Counted from the first letter of the stretch, positions 9,008 to 17,721 are shown. The stretch: DNA of 64,000 nucleotides from Bacteroides oleiciplenus YIT 12058 (GCF_000315485.1 NZ_JH992945.1:1-64000), one strand, 5' to 3'. Numbers and translations: made by a program. The notes: generated from the letters alone by a model not told the origin.

Positions 9008-9023
9008 AAACGAACGTTTAAAA
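9008..9023 (-). repeat. Inverted repeat right (IRR) of the invertible promoter segment
   Basis: AAACGAACGTTTAAAA is the exact reverse complement of the left repeat. It lies just downstream of the -7 box, so the promoter is carried entirely within the invertible segment. Confidence 0.8.
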
Positions 9024-9068
9024 GACGACTGCCGTATATCATTTACGACAAAACTAAGCAAACAAACG

Positions 9069-10391
9069 ATGATTAAAATGTTGCTATTCATACTGATATT
9101 ACACATTTGTCCCTTATTGATACACGCACAAAAAGAGACAGCTCCGGTTTTTCTACCAAAAACGCAGAAAACCGGAAAAAGTGTACCCGGAAGAGTGGTA
9201 AAACTCGTATTCAGTTTCCCTTCGGACAGCTACAAAATAGCCCCTAACCATCAGGATAACAATCACGTAGCGGACAGCCTCCGACTACTACTTGCCGACC
9301 GTGTCCTGGCGTCACTCATCGACTCCATACACATCGCTGCATCCTCCCAACCCTATGGGAGTAGCTTCTACAGCCCCCAGACGGCCACATTGCGCGCCCG
9401 GGAGGTAAAGGTACTAATCATGGAAAATTGCATACAAAACAGTTCCTTTCCCATCACCATATCGGCACAAACCGCCCCCTGGAAAGCACTCCGCCGACCT
9501 GTGGAGCAAGACACCCTGACTCCCTGCCGCAACGAAATACTGCAAATACTGGCGCTGGACAAAAACGACTGGCAAATAGGGGAAAGGGTGAGGAAATTCA
9601 ATGTAGGCATACCATACGCCTACGTCCGGCAAACCTTGTTGCCGCAAATAGGAAACAGCGCGCAATGCATTGTATATATGCGCCCCTTGAAGCAGGATGC
9701 CGGGATGGAACGGCCGGAGGCAATAGCAATACCAGGCCGGGCGGGGCAAATCAGCATGCTGCCCATGCAGCTTGCCGCAAGCGGGAAGACAGGGAAGACC
9801 GGAAAGAAGACTCCCGGGATAAAAAACAGCGCAAAAGGAAGAAACGGCGCCGATGGCAGGACATCCTTGTTCGCCCTGAAAACCAACCTGCTTTTCGATG
9901 CCGCCCTCATGCCCAACGTGGAGATAGAGATACCTCTGGGCGGAAGATGGTCGCTCAACGGTGAATACCTGTTCCCCTGGTGGACGGCAGGGCACAACAA
10001 ATACTGCCTGAAAATCCTGATGGGCAGCCTTGAAACCCGAATCTGGCTCGGTAACCGCCACAGGGAAGTGCTGACGGGACATTTCCTCGGCTTGTATGCC
10101 GCCACGGGGAAGTACGACCTGCAATGGAAGGAGAACGGATATCAGAGCCAGTCGCCCATCGCCGCCGCCGGACTGAGCTACGGATGGGCCGCGCGCATCG
10201 CGCGCCACCTGCATCTGGAACTGAGCATGGGCGTGGGACTGCTGCACACCCGCTACCGGCATTACCGCATGCACAACAATTACCGGACACTGCTCTGGCA
10301 GGAGAACGGAAACTATACCTGGCTGGGACCCGCCAAAGCGAAAGTCTCCCTGGTATGGCTGCTCACACGGAGAAAACATAAAAATAAATAG
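9069..10391 (+). CDS. DUF3575 domain outer-membrane-type protein of fimbrial locus
   Basis: 440 residues. A signal peptide (1-20, ending LLIHA) is followed by an N-terminal half with VVKLVFSFPSDSYKIAPNHQ and residues ~80-190 resembling OmpA-like tail modules seen before DUF3575. A basic low-complexity linker covers ~240-265. The C-terminal DUF3575 barrel starts at SLFALKTNLLFDAALMPNVE and continues with aromatic beta strands (SLNGEYLFPWW). DUF3575 genes commonly head Bacteroides fimbrillin operons. The protein probably sits in the outer membrane or periplasm and helps pilus assembly or anchoring; the exact role is unknown. It is the first gene behind the invertible promoter and only 1 bp from the next gene. 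Confidence 0.82.
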   Translation: MIKMLLFILILHICPLLIHAQKETAPVFLPKTQKTGKSVPGRVVKLVFSFPSDSYKIAPNHQDNNHVADSLRLLLADRVLASLIDSIHIAASSQPYGSSFYSPQTATLRAREVKVLIMENCIQNSSFPITISAQTAPWKALRRPVEQDTLTPCRNEILQILALDKNDWQIGERVRKFNVGIPYAYVRQTLLPQIGNSAQCIVYMRPLKQDAGMERPEAIAIPGRAGQISMLPMQLAASGKTGKTGKKTPGIKNSAKGRNGADGRTSLFALKTNLLFDAALMPNVEIEIPLGGRWSLNGEYLFPWWTAGHNKYCLKILMGSLETRIWLGNRHREVLTGHFLGLYAATGKYDLQWKENGYQSQSPIAAAGLSYGWAARIARHLHLELSMGVGLLHTRYRHYRMHNNYRTLLWQENGNYTWLGPAKAKVSLVWLLTRRKHKNK

Positions 10392-10392
10392 T

Positions 10393-10776
10393 ATGCTGAC
10401 ATTACGAACACAGAAAGCCATCGCGCTGATGCAGGACATCGCATCGAGGCGTGGAGGGTCGGCCCGGGAAACATACCGGATTACTCCCGGAGAAATGGAG
10501 GAACTGCTTGCCTGCCTCCGGACGAAAGGGCTCATACTGCCCGGACAGCCGGACGGGGAGAAAAGCGCAAACCCAGCCGACGGTTACCGCCTGGCACGCC
10601 CGCTGAGGGAAATATCCCTGCTCGACGTGCTGGAAGCGCTGGACGAGCACCTGAACTGCAACCGCCCCACCACCGAGGAGTTCTACTTCCATTACAACCG
10701 GGTGGCGCCGAAACTGGGTGTGGTGAACCACATGACAAGGCTCTACCTGGAAGAGATAAAGCTGTCGGAATGCTGA
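10393..10776 (+). CDS. Rrf2-like winged-helix protein
   Basis: 127 residues resembling the Rrf2 family. An N-terminal TQKAIALMQDIASRR helix is followed by a winged-helix core, then a GYRLARPLREISLLDVLEALD segment equivalent to the Rrf2 'GGYxLARxPxxItlxdV' signature. The three-cysteine Fe-S cluster loop of IscR/NsrR is absent, so an iron-sulfur cofactor is unlikely. It lies one base after the DUF3575 stop, inside the fimbrial operon, and may autoregulate the pilus genes. That is inferred from position. Confidence 0.65.
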   Translation: MLTLRTQKAIALMQDIASRRGGSARETYRITPGEMEELLACLRTKGLILPGQPDGEKSANPADGYRLARPLREISLLDVLEALDEHLNCNRPTTEEFYFHYNRVAPKLGVVNHMTRLYLEEIKLSEC

Positions 10777-10832
10777 AGGACATCATAGGAAGAAAATGAA
10801 GAAGAGAAACCGGATAAACGAATAATTATCAG

Positions 10833-11768
10833 ATGAAACGAATGACTATCATAGGATTGCTGCTACTACTGCTGCTGTGGCTCACGGCCTGCAAAGACCG
10901 CGAACTGAGCTATGCCCTGCAAGCGGAAGTCACGGTGACAGCCGACTGGAGCGGGGCGGGAATGGAGGAGGAAAGCAATTACGGCGCAACGCTCCTTTTT
11001 TATCCCCAAGACGGCGGAGAGCCGCGCTTGGCGCTGATGGGTGACCGCAAGCAGGCAACCCTCCGGCTGGCAAAAGGGAGTTACGACGTGATACTCTTCA
11101 ACCGCTCGTTCGACGACTTCGGCTCGGTGGCTTTCCGGGGGCAGGACCGTTTGGAAACGTTGGAAGCCTACGCCCGGAAGGTGGAAACGAGAACCGGCAC
11201 GCGCGTCATCGTGTCGCCGCCCGAGAAGATAGCCGCCGCCGTGATGCGGGACTTCGACGTGGAGCAGGAAAAGTGCCGGCTGCACCTCGAACCCGTCCTG
11301 CTAACCCGCAAGATGGAAGTGAGGCTGAACGTGAAAGGCCTGCAAAACGTGCGGCGGGCACGGTGCGTATTGCAGGGAATGCCATTGTCCATGCTGCTGC
11401 ACAACGGGCAGGCAGGCAGCGAAACGGGCGGACAGGAGTTCGCCCTGGGAAACCCCGCTTTTGAACCGGGTTCGCTGACGGATGGTACGCTCACCGGAAC
11501 GCTGAACACCTTCGGGGCGGAGGAAGAAACCCTGCACGCCATAGAGGTCGAAGTGCTGCTGGTGGACGGGAAAACCATCGTGAAGCAGACCATGACCGAC
11601 ATTTCCTTTAAGGAGGAGACGGACGGGGAAGGGAACATCGTGATACGGCTGGAAGCCGACATACCCGAACCCCTTCCGGACGTGAAGCCCGAAGGAGGTT
11701 CCGGTTCGGGATTTGACGCCGACGTGGACGACTGGGACGAGGAGCATACGCAGGAAGTGCCCGTCTGA
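10833..11768 (+). CDS. FimB/Mfa2-family fimbrial anchor lipoprotein (DUF5119-like)
   Basis: 311 residues. A lipoprotein signal ends at LTAC (Cys20). A first beta-sandwich region (~25-140) contains VTVTADWSGA and GSYDVILFNRSFDDF, typical of Mfa2/FimB-type subunits (DUF5119). A second region (~150-275) has KMEVRLNVKGLQNVRRARCVLQGM and GTLNTFGAEEE. A short acidic Gly/Asp-rich tail ends the protein. Such proteins terminate and anchor the pilus at the outer membrane and are placed just upstream of the fimbrillin gene, as here. The start could also be the in-frame ATG three codons later. Confidence 0.82.
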   Translation: MKRMTIIGLLLLLLLWLTACKDRELSYALQAEVTVTADWSGAGMEEESNYGATLLFYPQDGGEPRLALMGDRKQATLRLAKGSYDVILFNRSFDDFGSVAFRGQDRLETLEAYARKVETRTGTRVIVSPPEKIAAAVMRDFDVEQEKCRLHLEPVLLTRKMEVRLNVKGLQNVRRARCVLQGMPLSMLLHNGQAGSETGGQEFALGNPAFEPGSLTDGTLTGTLNTFGAEEETLHAIEVEVLLVDGKTIVKQTMTDISFKEETDGEGNIVIRLEADIPEPLPDVKPEGGSGSGFDADVDDWDEEHTQEVPV

Positions 11769-11833
11769 TGTAAGTATATTCAAGATAATATGGATACAGA
11801 ATACCAATTTATTTATTTTATAATTAAACGACA

Positions 11834-12868
11834 ATGAGAACAAGACAGTGGTTAATGGCGATGGCTACCCTGACGATAGCAGGGTGCTCGCAAAATGAGA
11901 TTGTGGAAACGGCACAGCCCGGGAATGAGGCTGTAGGATTTAGTGTGTACTCGGGGGTGCATACAAGGGCGGCGGTAACGGATTACAACGCCATCAAAGG
12001 TGAAAATGTGGGGTTTGGGGTAGTGGCAATAACAAGTGGAGGTGTATTGCACATGAAGGATACAAACGTGAAGTATTCATCAGAAGAGACTCCCGGGTGG
12101 AAGTATTCTCCCGCCATCTACTGGCCCAATGACGGGAGCTCGTTGAGCTTCTATGCATTTGCTCCCTATAACGGTGCAGGCGTAAGTAGAGGGGTAAGCA
12201 GTGCTGACTTTGAGTCTACCACTGCACCGTCCGTCACCCTCACCTTGCAGACTCCCAAGAAGATGGTGGACTTGGTAGCGACAAAGGCGGAAAGCAAGAC
12301 AAGCGAGGATGGCGCAGTATCGCTCAAGTTCGCGCATGTGCTGTCAAGGCTGGCGTTGAAAGCGCATACTTCGGTGGATGATGCAAGTACGGAAGTGAAG
12401 GTTACAGGGTTGAAGATAATAGGTAAGACAGCCAACAGCAGTAGCCTGTTCTACAAATCGGCTAAATACGACATAAAGAATGATAGCTGGACGTTAGCCG
12501 ATGAAGGTAAGCAGGGAGATGACTGGACAATTATTGCCAGTGGAGTGTCCGACGACACCTATCCTGCCGCAACCGTGACAAACACTTCTGCTTCCATTTT
12601 GGGAAATGACGAATATCTGTTCCTCATCCCTGTAAGTTCGAGCGATGTAACGGATGCCATCAAGATGGAACTGACCTATACAGTCACCACGGGTGGTATC
12701 ACTACTTCCACTACGAAGACGCTTTCCTTCACAAGCGGCAGCAGCTTCCTGCAAAAAGGAACAGCGTATGCGATAAACTTCGAGATCACATTGAATGCAA
12801 TAAGCTTCACTGTAGACGAAACAGGTTGGGACTGGAGCGCAGACACTACCGTCAATCCCGCTCCCTAA
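11834..12868 (+). CDS. Fimbrillin family lipoprotein (pilus subunit 1)
   Basis: 344 residues. The lipobox TIAGC gives Cys18. The mature part begins with the fimbrillin pattern VGFSVYSGVHTRAAV; the Arg there fits the Arg-gingipain-like maturation region of this superfamily. PAIYWPNDGSSLSFYAFAPYN and LKFAHVLSRLALKA are diagnostic for fimbrillins. The C-terminal strand ends with TAYAINFEITLNAISFTV before WDWSA, fitting donor-strand polymerisation. Likely a shaft subunit. It lies 65 bp after the anchor gene and upstream of a REP-like intergenic region. Confidence 0.88.
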   Translation: MRTRQWLMAMATLTIAGCSQNEIVETAQPGNEAVGFSVYSGVHTRAAVTDYNAIKGENVGFGVVAITSGGVLHMKDTNVKYSSEETPGWKYSPAIYWPNDGSSLSFYAFAPYNGAGVSRGVSSADFESTTAPSVTLTLQTPKKMVDLVATKAESKTSEDGAVSLKFAHVLSRLALKAHTSVDDASTEVKVTGLKIIGKTANSSSLFYKSAKYDIKNDSWTLADEGKQGDDWTIIASGVSDDTYPAATVTNTSASILGNDEYLFLIPVSSSDVTDAIKMELTYTVTTGGITTSTTKTLSFTSGSSFLQKGTAYAINFEITLNAISFTVDETGWDWSADTTVNPAP

Positions 12869-12900
12869 GAATGCGAATTCAATGAAGATACTTCGTTTCG

Positions 12901-13019
12901 GCGGATTTGTAATCCGCCGAAAATGAGTATAAGGATTTGTAATCCACTATAAACCAATGAAGATTCATACTTGTCGAATTACAAATCCTAACACTAAAAC
13001 AAGCGAATTACAAATCCGC
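12901..13019. repeat. REP-like palindromic repeats between fimbrillin genes
   Basis: Four copies of GGATTTGTAATCC or its reverse form lie within 120 bp: GCGGATTTGTAATCCGC (12901-12917), a direct copy (12933-12945), and two copies reading GAATTACAAATCC (12976-12988 and within 13003-13019). The first and last retain flanking GC pairs and are palindromic. The arrangement resembles REP/BIME elements that RAYT-type transposases spread; no transposase is nearby. Confidence 0.7.
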
Positions 13020-13070
13020 TTGAATGGTCGCTTGAACGGTGATACTCTTACTAATAATTTAAAAAACGTA

Positions 13071-14057
13071 ATGAACAACAATCTCAAAATCTGGATAACA
13101 GCAGCACTCGGAGCAGGCTGTCTATGCGCATGTGAAGGAGAAACTTACGATTGTGCCGGACAACAGCCAAGCACTGTTCCCATAAGTATCGCCCCTGCCT
13201 TGGCGGCACAAACGCGCGGAACAGACATAACGACCGACAACTTCACAACATTCGGCGTGATGGCCTACTTGAGCCAAGGTAGCGACTTCAACACGACTAC
13301 CTCTACTCCCAACTTCATGTATAACCAGAAAGTAGAAAAAAAAGGCAGCGCTTGGGAATATACACCCCAAAAGTACTGGCCTGGCAATAGTGGAGACAAA
13401 CTAAGTTTCTTTGCCTATGCCCCCTACAATGCCAGCGGGATAAAAGTACCCGACAACAACGCCACGGGATATCCGCGCTTCACTTATACCGTATCAACGA
13501 AGGAAGCCGACCAGACAGACTTGCTTGCCGCCACTCCGCTGATGAACCGGACGTATGCATCGACGACAGGAAACAGCGTAACCTTTAACTTGAAACACGC
13601 TCTGACCAAAGTTATATTCAACGTCCAAAGCGAAATAAATATAATAGTGTCCGCCTTATCAGTAAGCGCTTGGACAACATCAGAACTTACATTTACTGAT
13701 AGCGGCTTCAGTTGGGAAAACTATACGGGTACACAGGAATTTACAGCATCCTTAACAGAGAATAGCAGCGGCATACGAGTGACAGCCAATGCAGCCACCC
13801 CCTTGGAATTGGCAGCCTTCTTCCTTCTGCCTGATAAAACTGGCGCCACATTCTCCCTTACCTATCAGCAAGATGACGAAAACCCGGTAGTGATGACCGG
13901 CAACGCATTTCCTGATACCCCCACATGGGAACAAAGCCAAAGGCTGACCTATCTGCTCAAAATAAAGAAAGACGGGGTTACTGTATCATCATCCGGTATC
14001 GGAGAATGGGAAAGTGACGGAGAAGCAGTAGATGTGACAGGCACCACCCCTCCTTGA
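13071..14057 (+). CDS. Fimbrillin family lipoprotein (pilus subunit 2)
   Basis: 328 residues from the ATG at 13071. An upstream in-frame ATG would prepend 38 residues encoded by the REP-like repeats and is unlikely. The signal ends LCAC (Cys21). Fimbrillin markers are FTTFGVMAYLSQGSDF, KYWPGNSGDKLSFFAYAPYN and FNLKHALTKVIFNVQSE. It is diverged from the preceding fimbrillin but has the same WPxxxxxLSFxAYAPYN core, so it may be a second shaft or accessory subunit. Codon use and GC are slightly lower than in the first three operon genes. Confidence 0.85.
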   Translation: MNNNLKIWITAALGAGCLCACEGETYDCAGQQPSTVPISIAPALAAQTRGTDITTDNFTTFGVMAYLSQGSDFNTTTSTPNFMYNQKVEKKGSAWEYTPQKYWPGNSGDKLSFFAYAPYNASGIKVPDNNATGYPRFTYTVSTKEADQTDLLAATPLMNRTYASTTGNSVTFNLKHALTKVIFNVQSEINIIVSALSVSAWTTSELTFTDSGFSWENYTGTQEFTASLTENSSGIRVTANAATPLELAAFFLLPDKTGATFSLTYQQDDENPVVMTGNAFPDTPTWEQSQRLTYLLKIKKDGVTVSSSGIGEWESDGEAVDVTGTTPP

Positions 14058-14119
14058 AAACAACAAAACAGCCCTCTTAATCACTAATAATTCCTCTTCA
14101 TTAATTGAATATAAAAGAA

Positions 14120-15712
14120 ATGAAACAACCGTTTTTATACCAGCCTCTATTCATTTTCCTTCTTCTTGCAGGACTATGGAGTTGCACCGACGAAGTGAAT
14201 GCGCCCGGCAGCGATACCGAAAAACCACGTACCCGCCTCACCATAAACGTGACCGATAATGGCTACTATGCCTCTACCGGCAAGCCTACTACCCGCACTA
14301 AACAGGACGACTATCAGACGATATTTACCCAAGATGACCGGATAGGTCTATATGCCATAAAGGACGGGGCCCTCGTAGAGGGTTACAATAATGTTTGCAT
14401 CACCTACGACGGCACTCAGTGGACATTACCCGAAAACACCGACCTGACTTATGAAGGAAAAGGAATTACATACTACGCCTACTATCCCTATCAGGATAAC
14501 CCGGAAATAGACCTCTCAGCATCCGAAGAATCAGGATTCTTTCAGACTATGATATCTGGCTGGACTCCCGATAACAGCCAAAGCGACGACGCATATACTT
14601 CACAAGACTTGATGACAGGCACCGGCACATTAAGCGAGAGACAATCTGACGGCTTCCGCCTCCTTACCGTCAGCCTGACACACCGGATGGCGCTGGTTGT
14701 GATAGAGTTTCCGCACACGAGATACCAGCTCGATGTAGACCCAAAGTATGCGTGGTTTATCAATGTTCCTGAGGCTGCGTTTACCAGCTTTTCTCCTTAT
14801 AGGGAAAAAGACAGCAACGACAAGGGAACAGGCAGCTACCGCTATTTAGTAAAACCCGGAAATTCAGGAGGTTCAACTCTTTCGGGCAGTTATACAGCGA
14901 CTAATGGGGTTACTAAAAATTGGGAATTTACCCCCACTGCCATCACAGCAGGGAAGTACAGAACCTACAAAGTGGATGGAGGAAAGACAACGATAGAGCA
15001 TCCCTTGCAAGTGGGCGACTTTTATTTGAATGATGGTTCGCTGATAGGCAAGGATAAGTCTCTTACTAATGCCCAGAAGACTGCTTGCCTCGGCATTGTG
15101 TATACTTTGCAAGACATAAGGAAGGATAATTGCGGTCTGTTGGACAGTAAGTTCCCTCGTGGAACTCATGGGTTGGTTGTTGCCAAAAGACATCAAGGTA
15201 GTGGTGACAAATCCGTTTGGTCGGGTGGTGATCTGGCTAATTCACTAAGCAGCGTTTGGCCAGACAAACCTAAAGACTACGAAGGCCTTACAGATACAGA
15301 CAAGATGCAAGGATACATTAATACAGTATTTCTACAAAAATACAGTTCAGGTCAGCTTGCATTGACTTTGCTAGCTTCATACAGGAACAATAATGTTGCT
15401 CCTGCAAGCAGTAGCGATTGGTATTGCCCCTCACACCTGGAAATAAGGATTATGTGTCGGGGAGAAGAAGAGGTGAATGTGGCAGGAACTGTAACAAGAA
15501 GAGATATTTTGAGTACACAGTTAGGAAAATGCAGTGGAGACGCACTTAATAGTGGTGGTGGTCGCCGCTACTGGGTAAGTTCGCAATCAGGAGGTAACTC
15601 ATGGCTAATGGCATTCCTCACTTACGCAAGCGATGGTCATTATGCGGGAAACATCTATCTAACATCTAAGGGACATCGCTATTCTCATCTTCGCTTTATA
15701 TTGGCCTTTTAA
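14120..15712 (+). CDS. Large fimbrillin-related lipoprotein, probable tip subunit
   Basis: 530 residues from ATG 14120 with a lipoprotein signal ending LWSC (Cys22). The N-terminal ~280 residues are fimbrillin-like (TRLTINVTDNGYYAS, DDRIGLYAIKDG, ITYYAYYPYQ, LTHRMALVVIEFP). The C-terminal ~220 residues are different: DWYCPSHLEIRIMC, RRYWVSSQSGGNSWLMAF and a final HLRFILAF. This resembles the C-type-lectin-like adhesin ends of Bacteroides tip pilins, where WxxPSxxE...YWSS...R.vlaF is typical. It probably sits at the pilus tip and binds a ligand. It is the last gene of the fimbrial operon. Confidence 0.78.
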   Translation: MKQPFLYQPLFIFLLLAGLWSCTDEVNAPGSDTEKPRTRLTINVTDNGYYASTGKPTTRTKQDDYQTIFTQDDRIGLYAIKDGALVEGYNNVCITYDGTQWTLPENTDLTYEGKGITYYAYYPYQDNPEIDLSASEESGFFQTMISGWTPDNSQSDDAYTSQDLMTGTGTLSERQSDGFRLLTVSLTHRMALVVIEFPHTRYQLDVDPKYAWFINVPEAAFTSFSPYREKDSNDKGTGSYRYLVKPGNSGGSTLSGSYTATNGVTKNWEFTPTAITAGKYRTYKVDGGKTTIEHPLQVGDFYLNDGSLIGKDKSLTNAQKTACLGIVYTLQDIRKDNCGLLDSKFPRGTHGLVVAKRHQGSGDKSVWSGGDLANSLSSVWPDKPKDYEGLTDTDKMQGYINTVFLQKYSSGQLALTLLASYRNNNVAPASSSDWYCPSHLEIRIMCRGEEEVNVAGTVTRRDILSTQLGKCSGDALNSGGGRRYWVSSQSGGNSWLMAFLTYASDGHYAGNIYLTSKGHRYSHLRFILAF

Positions 15713-15874
15713 AATATATAGAAAAAAACTGCTCAGCAGGGCTTTTGCATTGCCAATAAAGTGGCTGTGTCAAAACGGATAAGAAAGAACACCAATTACG
15801 CGAATTACACAAATAAAGGGCTACGCTATATCCGTCCGACTTTGATTGGAGGACGCATTAGATGAATTATAGCA

Positions 15875-16564
15875 TTACTGACCTTCATGGGGCATTATCC
15901 CATCCAACTGCTCCATGAATTTCCTAAATCCATAATTATATTGGGAGCAATCCTTGATATCTTTTCTTTTTCGTATGTTTTTAAGAATAGACTTATAAGT
16001 GTTCACTGCGGCAGGAGAATTCTTATCCTTATCGGGGATAGCGGATAACTTTAAAGTAGTAATCTTTTGGTTTAATTTGAAAAGGCAATTATTCGTACTG
16101 CACTTTGTTTTATCAGTGTAGTAAACAGGCAGCAGCCAACATTCTGTTTCATTAAAACAGATAGCAAAAAGAATCTTACCATCAAATTGGGCTCTATTTT
16201 CAATTGGAATATCTTTCAAAATACGCTTACATATATCATTATAAAGTTCCTCTTCACTTTTTAAGGTAGCATCTTCCTTCGTCCTCTTCACATCATAATG
16301 AGCCAACTCGCACGTATCAGTATCTATTTGTACAATGATATAGTCATTGTAATTCAAAACTTCTTTGAATTTCTCCTCTGTACAGTGATTCAGGACTTCT
16401 AACCATCCTCCAAAACTGCCCTGTTTCTCTTGCCTACCCTGTAGCTTTATTTGCGGCTGAATCTGATTAATCAAACAATCATCTTCCCCTAAATATCTTT
16501 CTACTATGTGTTTTATAATGTAGTGTTCTGAAATACCTTCACTTATCAGCCCAATGCTTGTCAT
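15875..16564 (-). CDS. TOPRIM/RloB/DUF4276-like protein, partner of AAA ATPase
   Basis: 229 residues. An N-terminal SEGISEHYIIKHIVERYL fits the conserved acidic start of TOPRIM-like nucleases. IIVQIDTDTCE supplies a DxD pair and ICFNETECWLLPVYY a Glu-x-Glu/Trp segment like the 'FExWLL' motif of RloB/DUF4276-type proteins. It follows the AAA ATPase gene by 11 bp on the same strand, so the two are co-expressed. Such ATPase plus TOPRIM-like pairs often act in anti-phage defence (OLD-, RloAB-, PARIS-like). The exact family is uncertain, and nuclease activity is inferred from motif pattern only. GC is lower than in flanking operons. Confidence 0.6.
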   Translation of the reverse strand: MTSIGLISEGISEHYIIKHIVERYLGEDDCLINQIQPQIKLQGRQEKQGSFGGWLEVLNHCTEEKFKEVLNYNDYIIVQIDTDTCELAHYDVKRTKEDATLKSEEELYNDICKRILKDIPIENRAQFDGKILFAICFNETECWLLPVYYTDKTKCSTNNCLFKLNQKITTLKLSAIPDKDKNSPAAVNTYKSILKNIRKRKDIKDCSQYNYGFRKFMEQLDGIMPHEGQ

Positions 16565-16575
16565 AATTTTAAGAT

Positions 16576-17721
16576 TTAGAAATTCTCAGGCAATCCACCT
16601 ATATAACCTTTTGTCCATGCTTCTGATAGTGGCACAGTCATAGATGTTTTATATTCAACGCGATTCGCTTTAGTATAACCATCCATATTACGGCGTATCA
16701 CAAACAGTCTTTCATCATTATCAGTAATATCGAGCCCGTCCAGGATTGCGGGGCTGTGCGTTGTTACAATAACCTGCTTATCGTGTTTCTTTGCCAGTTG
16801 AATCAGGCGTTTGGTAATCTCCCGACACAATTTAGGATTGAATGATGATTCCAAGTTGTCTATTGCAAAGAAAGAAGGAGTTTCATCAGAAATAAATAAC
16901 GTCAAATAGAATAACAAGTATAAAAAGCCCTCATTGGTGCTACGCTGGTCGAAGAAACGAAGCGTATCATTGACATATTTATCCTTTACTTGAAGAGAAA
17001 ATTCATTGGATAGTTGATCTTTCGGGATTTCTAAATCAGCAAACCAATCCAATATATATAGGTTCTCTTTTATCTCTTTCAAAATATCAAGTCCGTCCTC
17101 TCTTTGAGAAATTTCTTTGAGATAAGCAAAAAGCCCCTCACCATTCCTACCTAAAGGATGAATCGCATTTTCCGCATCATATTTTCGCAAAATGGATTCT
17201 TCAAGGGAGAAGATTAAATAGTCATGAAAGCTGATTGCATCTTTTCCCGAAAGTACTATCGGATCAAATCTATGTTGAAACCTATTCATTATTAGGTTAA
17301 AGTCATCATACGATAAAACAGTATCGTCCATTGCCTTAGACTCCCCAGATAGCATACGGGCAAAACGATTTAAGATAGAAAGGTCTTCCCACCTGGCAGG
17401 TTTCAGTTCTGCATTATATTTCAGTTCAAAGCGTTTATCAAATATTCCGGATTTAGTATCTTTAATATCAATTTCAATCACAGGATTTGATTCCTCATTA
17501 AAAACAGAATACATAAACTTCGGATCAGTAATTCTTATACCTCTGTTAGAAAAAAATTCCCGATCCAGCTTATTAACACTCGCAGCCGCCCCAAATGCAA
17601 TACCCTCAAGAATATTTGATTTACCACAGCCGTTTTCGCCAATTAGCACATTAAATTGCCCTAAATCTAACTTTAGGTCGACAACTGATTTGAAATTCTT
17701 TATTGAGATTGATTCTATCAT
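16576..17721 (-). CDS. AAA family ATPase (AAA_15/21, SMC/OLD-like)
   Basis: 381 residues. The N-terminal IKNFKSVVDLKLDLGQFNVLIGENGCGKSNILEGI carries the Walker A (GENGCGKSN, 28-36). The C-terminal half has FFAIDNLESSFNP as a Walker B/D-loop region, followed by VIVTTHSPAILD as the switch histidine. The residue after the Walker B Asp is Asn rather than the usual Glu, a variant seen in some AAA_15/21 proteins. It is the first gene of a two-gene operon with the TOPRIM-like protein. A TATATTTGC -7 box on the minus strand (17740-17748) lies 19 bp upstream. Probable sensor or motor of a defence pair. Confidence 0.85.
   Translation of the reverse strand: MIESISIKNFKSVVDLKLDLGQFNVLIGENGCGKSNILEGIAFGAAASVNKLDREFFSNRGIRITDPKFMYSVFNEESNPVIEIDIKDTKSGIFDKRFELKYNAELKPARWEDLSILNRFARMLSGESKAMDDTVLSYDDFNLIMNRFQHRFDPIVLSGKDAISFHDYLIFSLEESILRKYDAENAIHPLGRNGEGLFAYLKEISQREDGLDILKEIKENLYILDWFADLEIPKDQLSNEFSLQVKDKYVNDTLRFFDQRSTNEGFLYLLFYLTLFISDETPSFFAIDNLESSFNPKLCREITKRLIQLAKKHDKQVIVTTHSPAILDGLDITDNDERLFVIRRNMDGYTKANRVEYKTSMTVPLSEAWTKGYIGGLPENF

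Noticed and set aside
14120..15712. The variable-looking C-terminus of the tip protein could be a diversity-generating retroelement target.
   Set aside because: No reverse transcriptase, template repeat or second copy of the 3' end was seen in the window, so a lectin-like fold alone is not evidence of a DGR.
15766..15860. A possible insertion-sequence end (GGCTGTGTCAAAAC) next to the fimbrial operon.
   Set aside because: No matching opposite end or target duplication was found and no transposase remains, so it is only a short chance resemblance.
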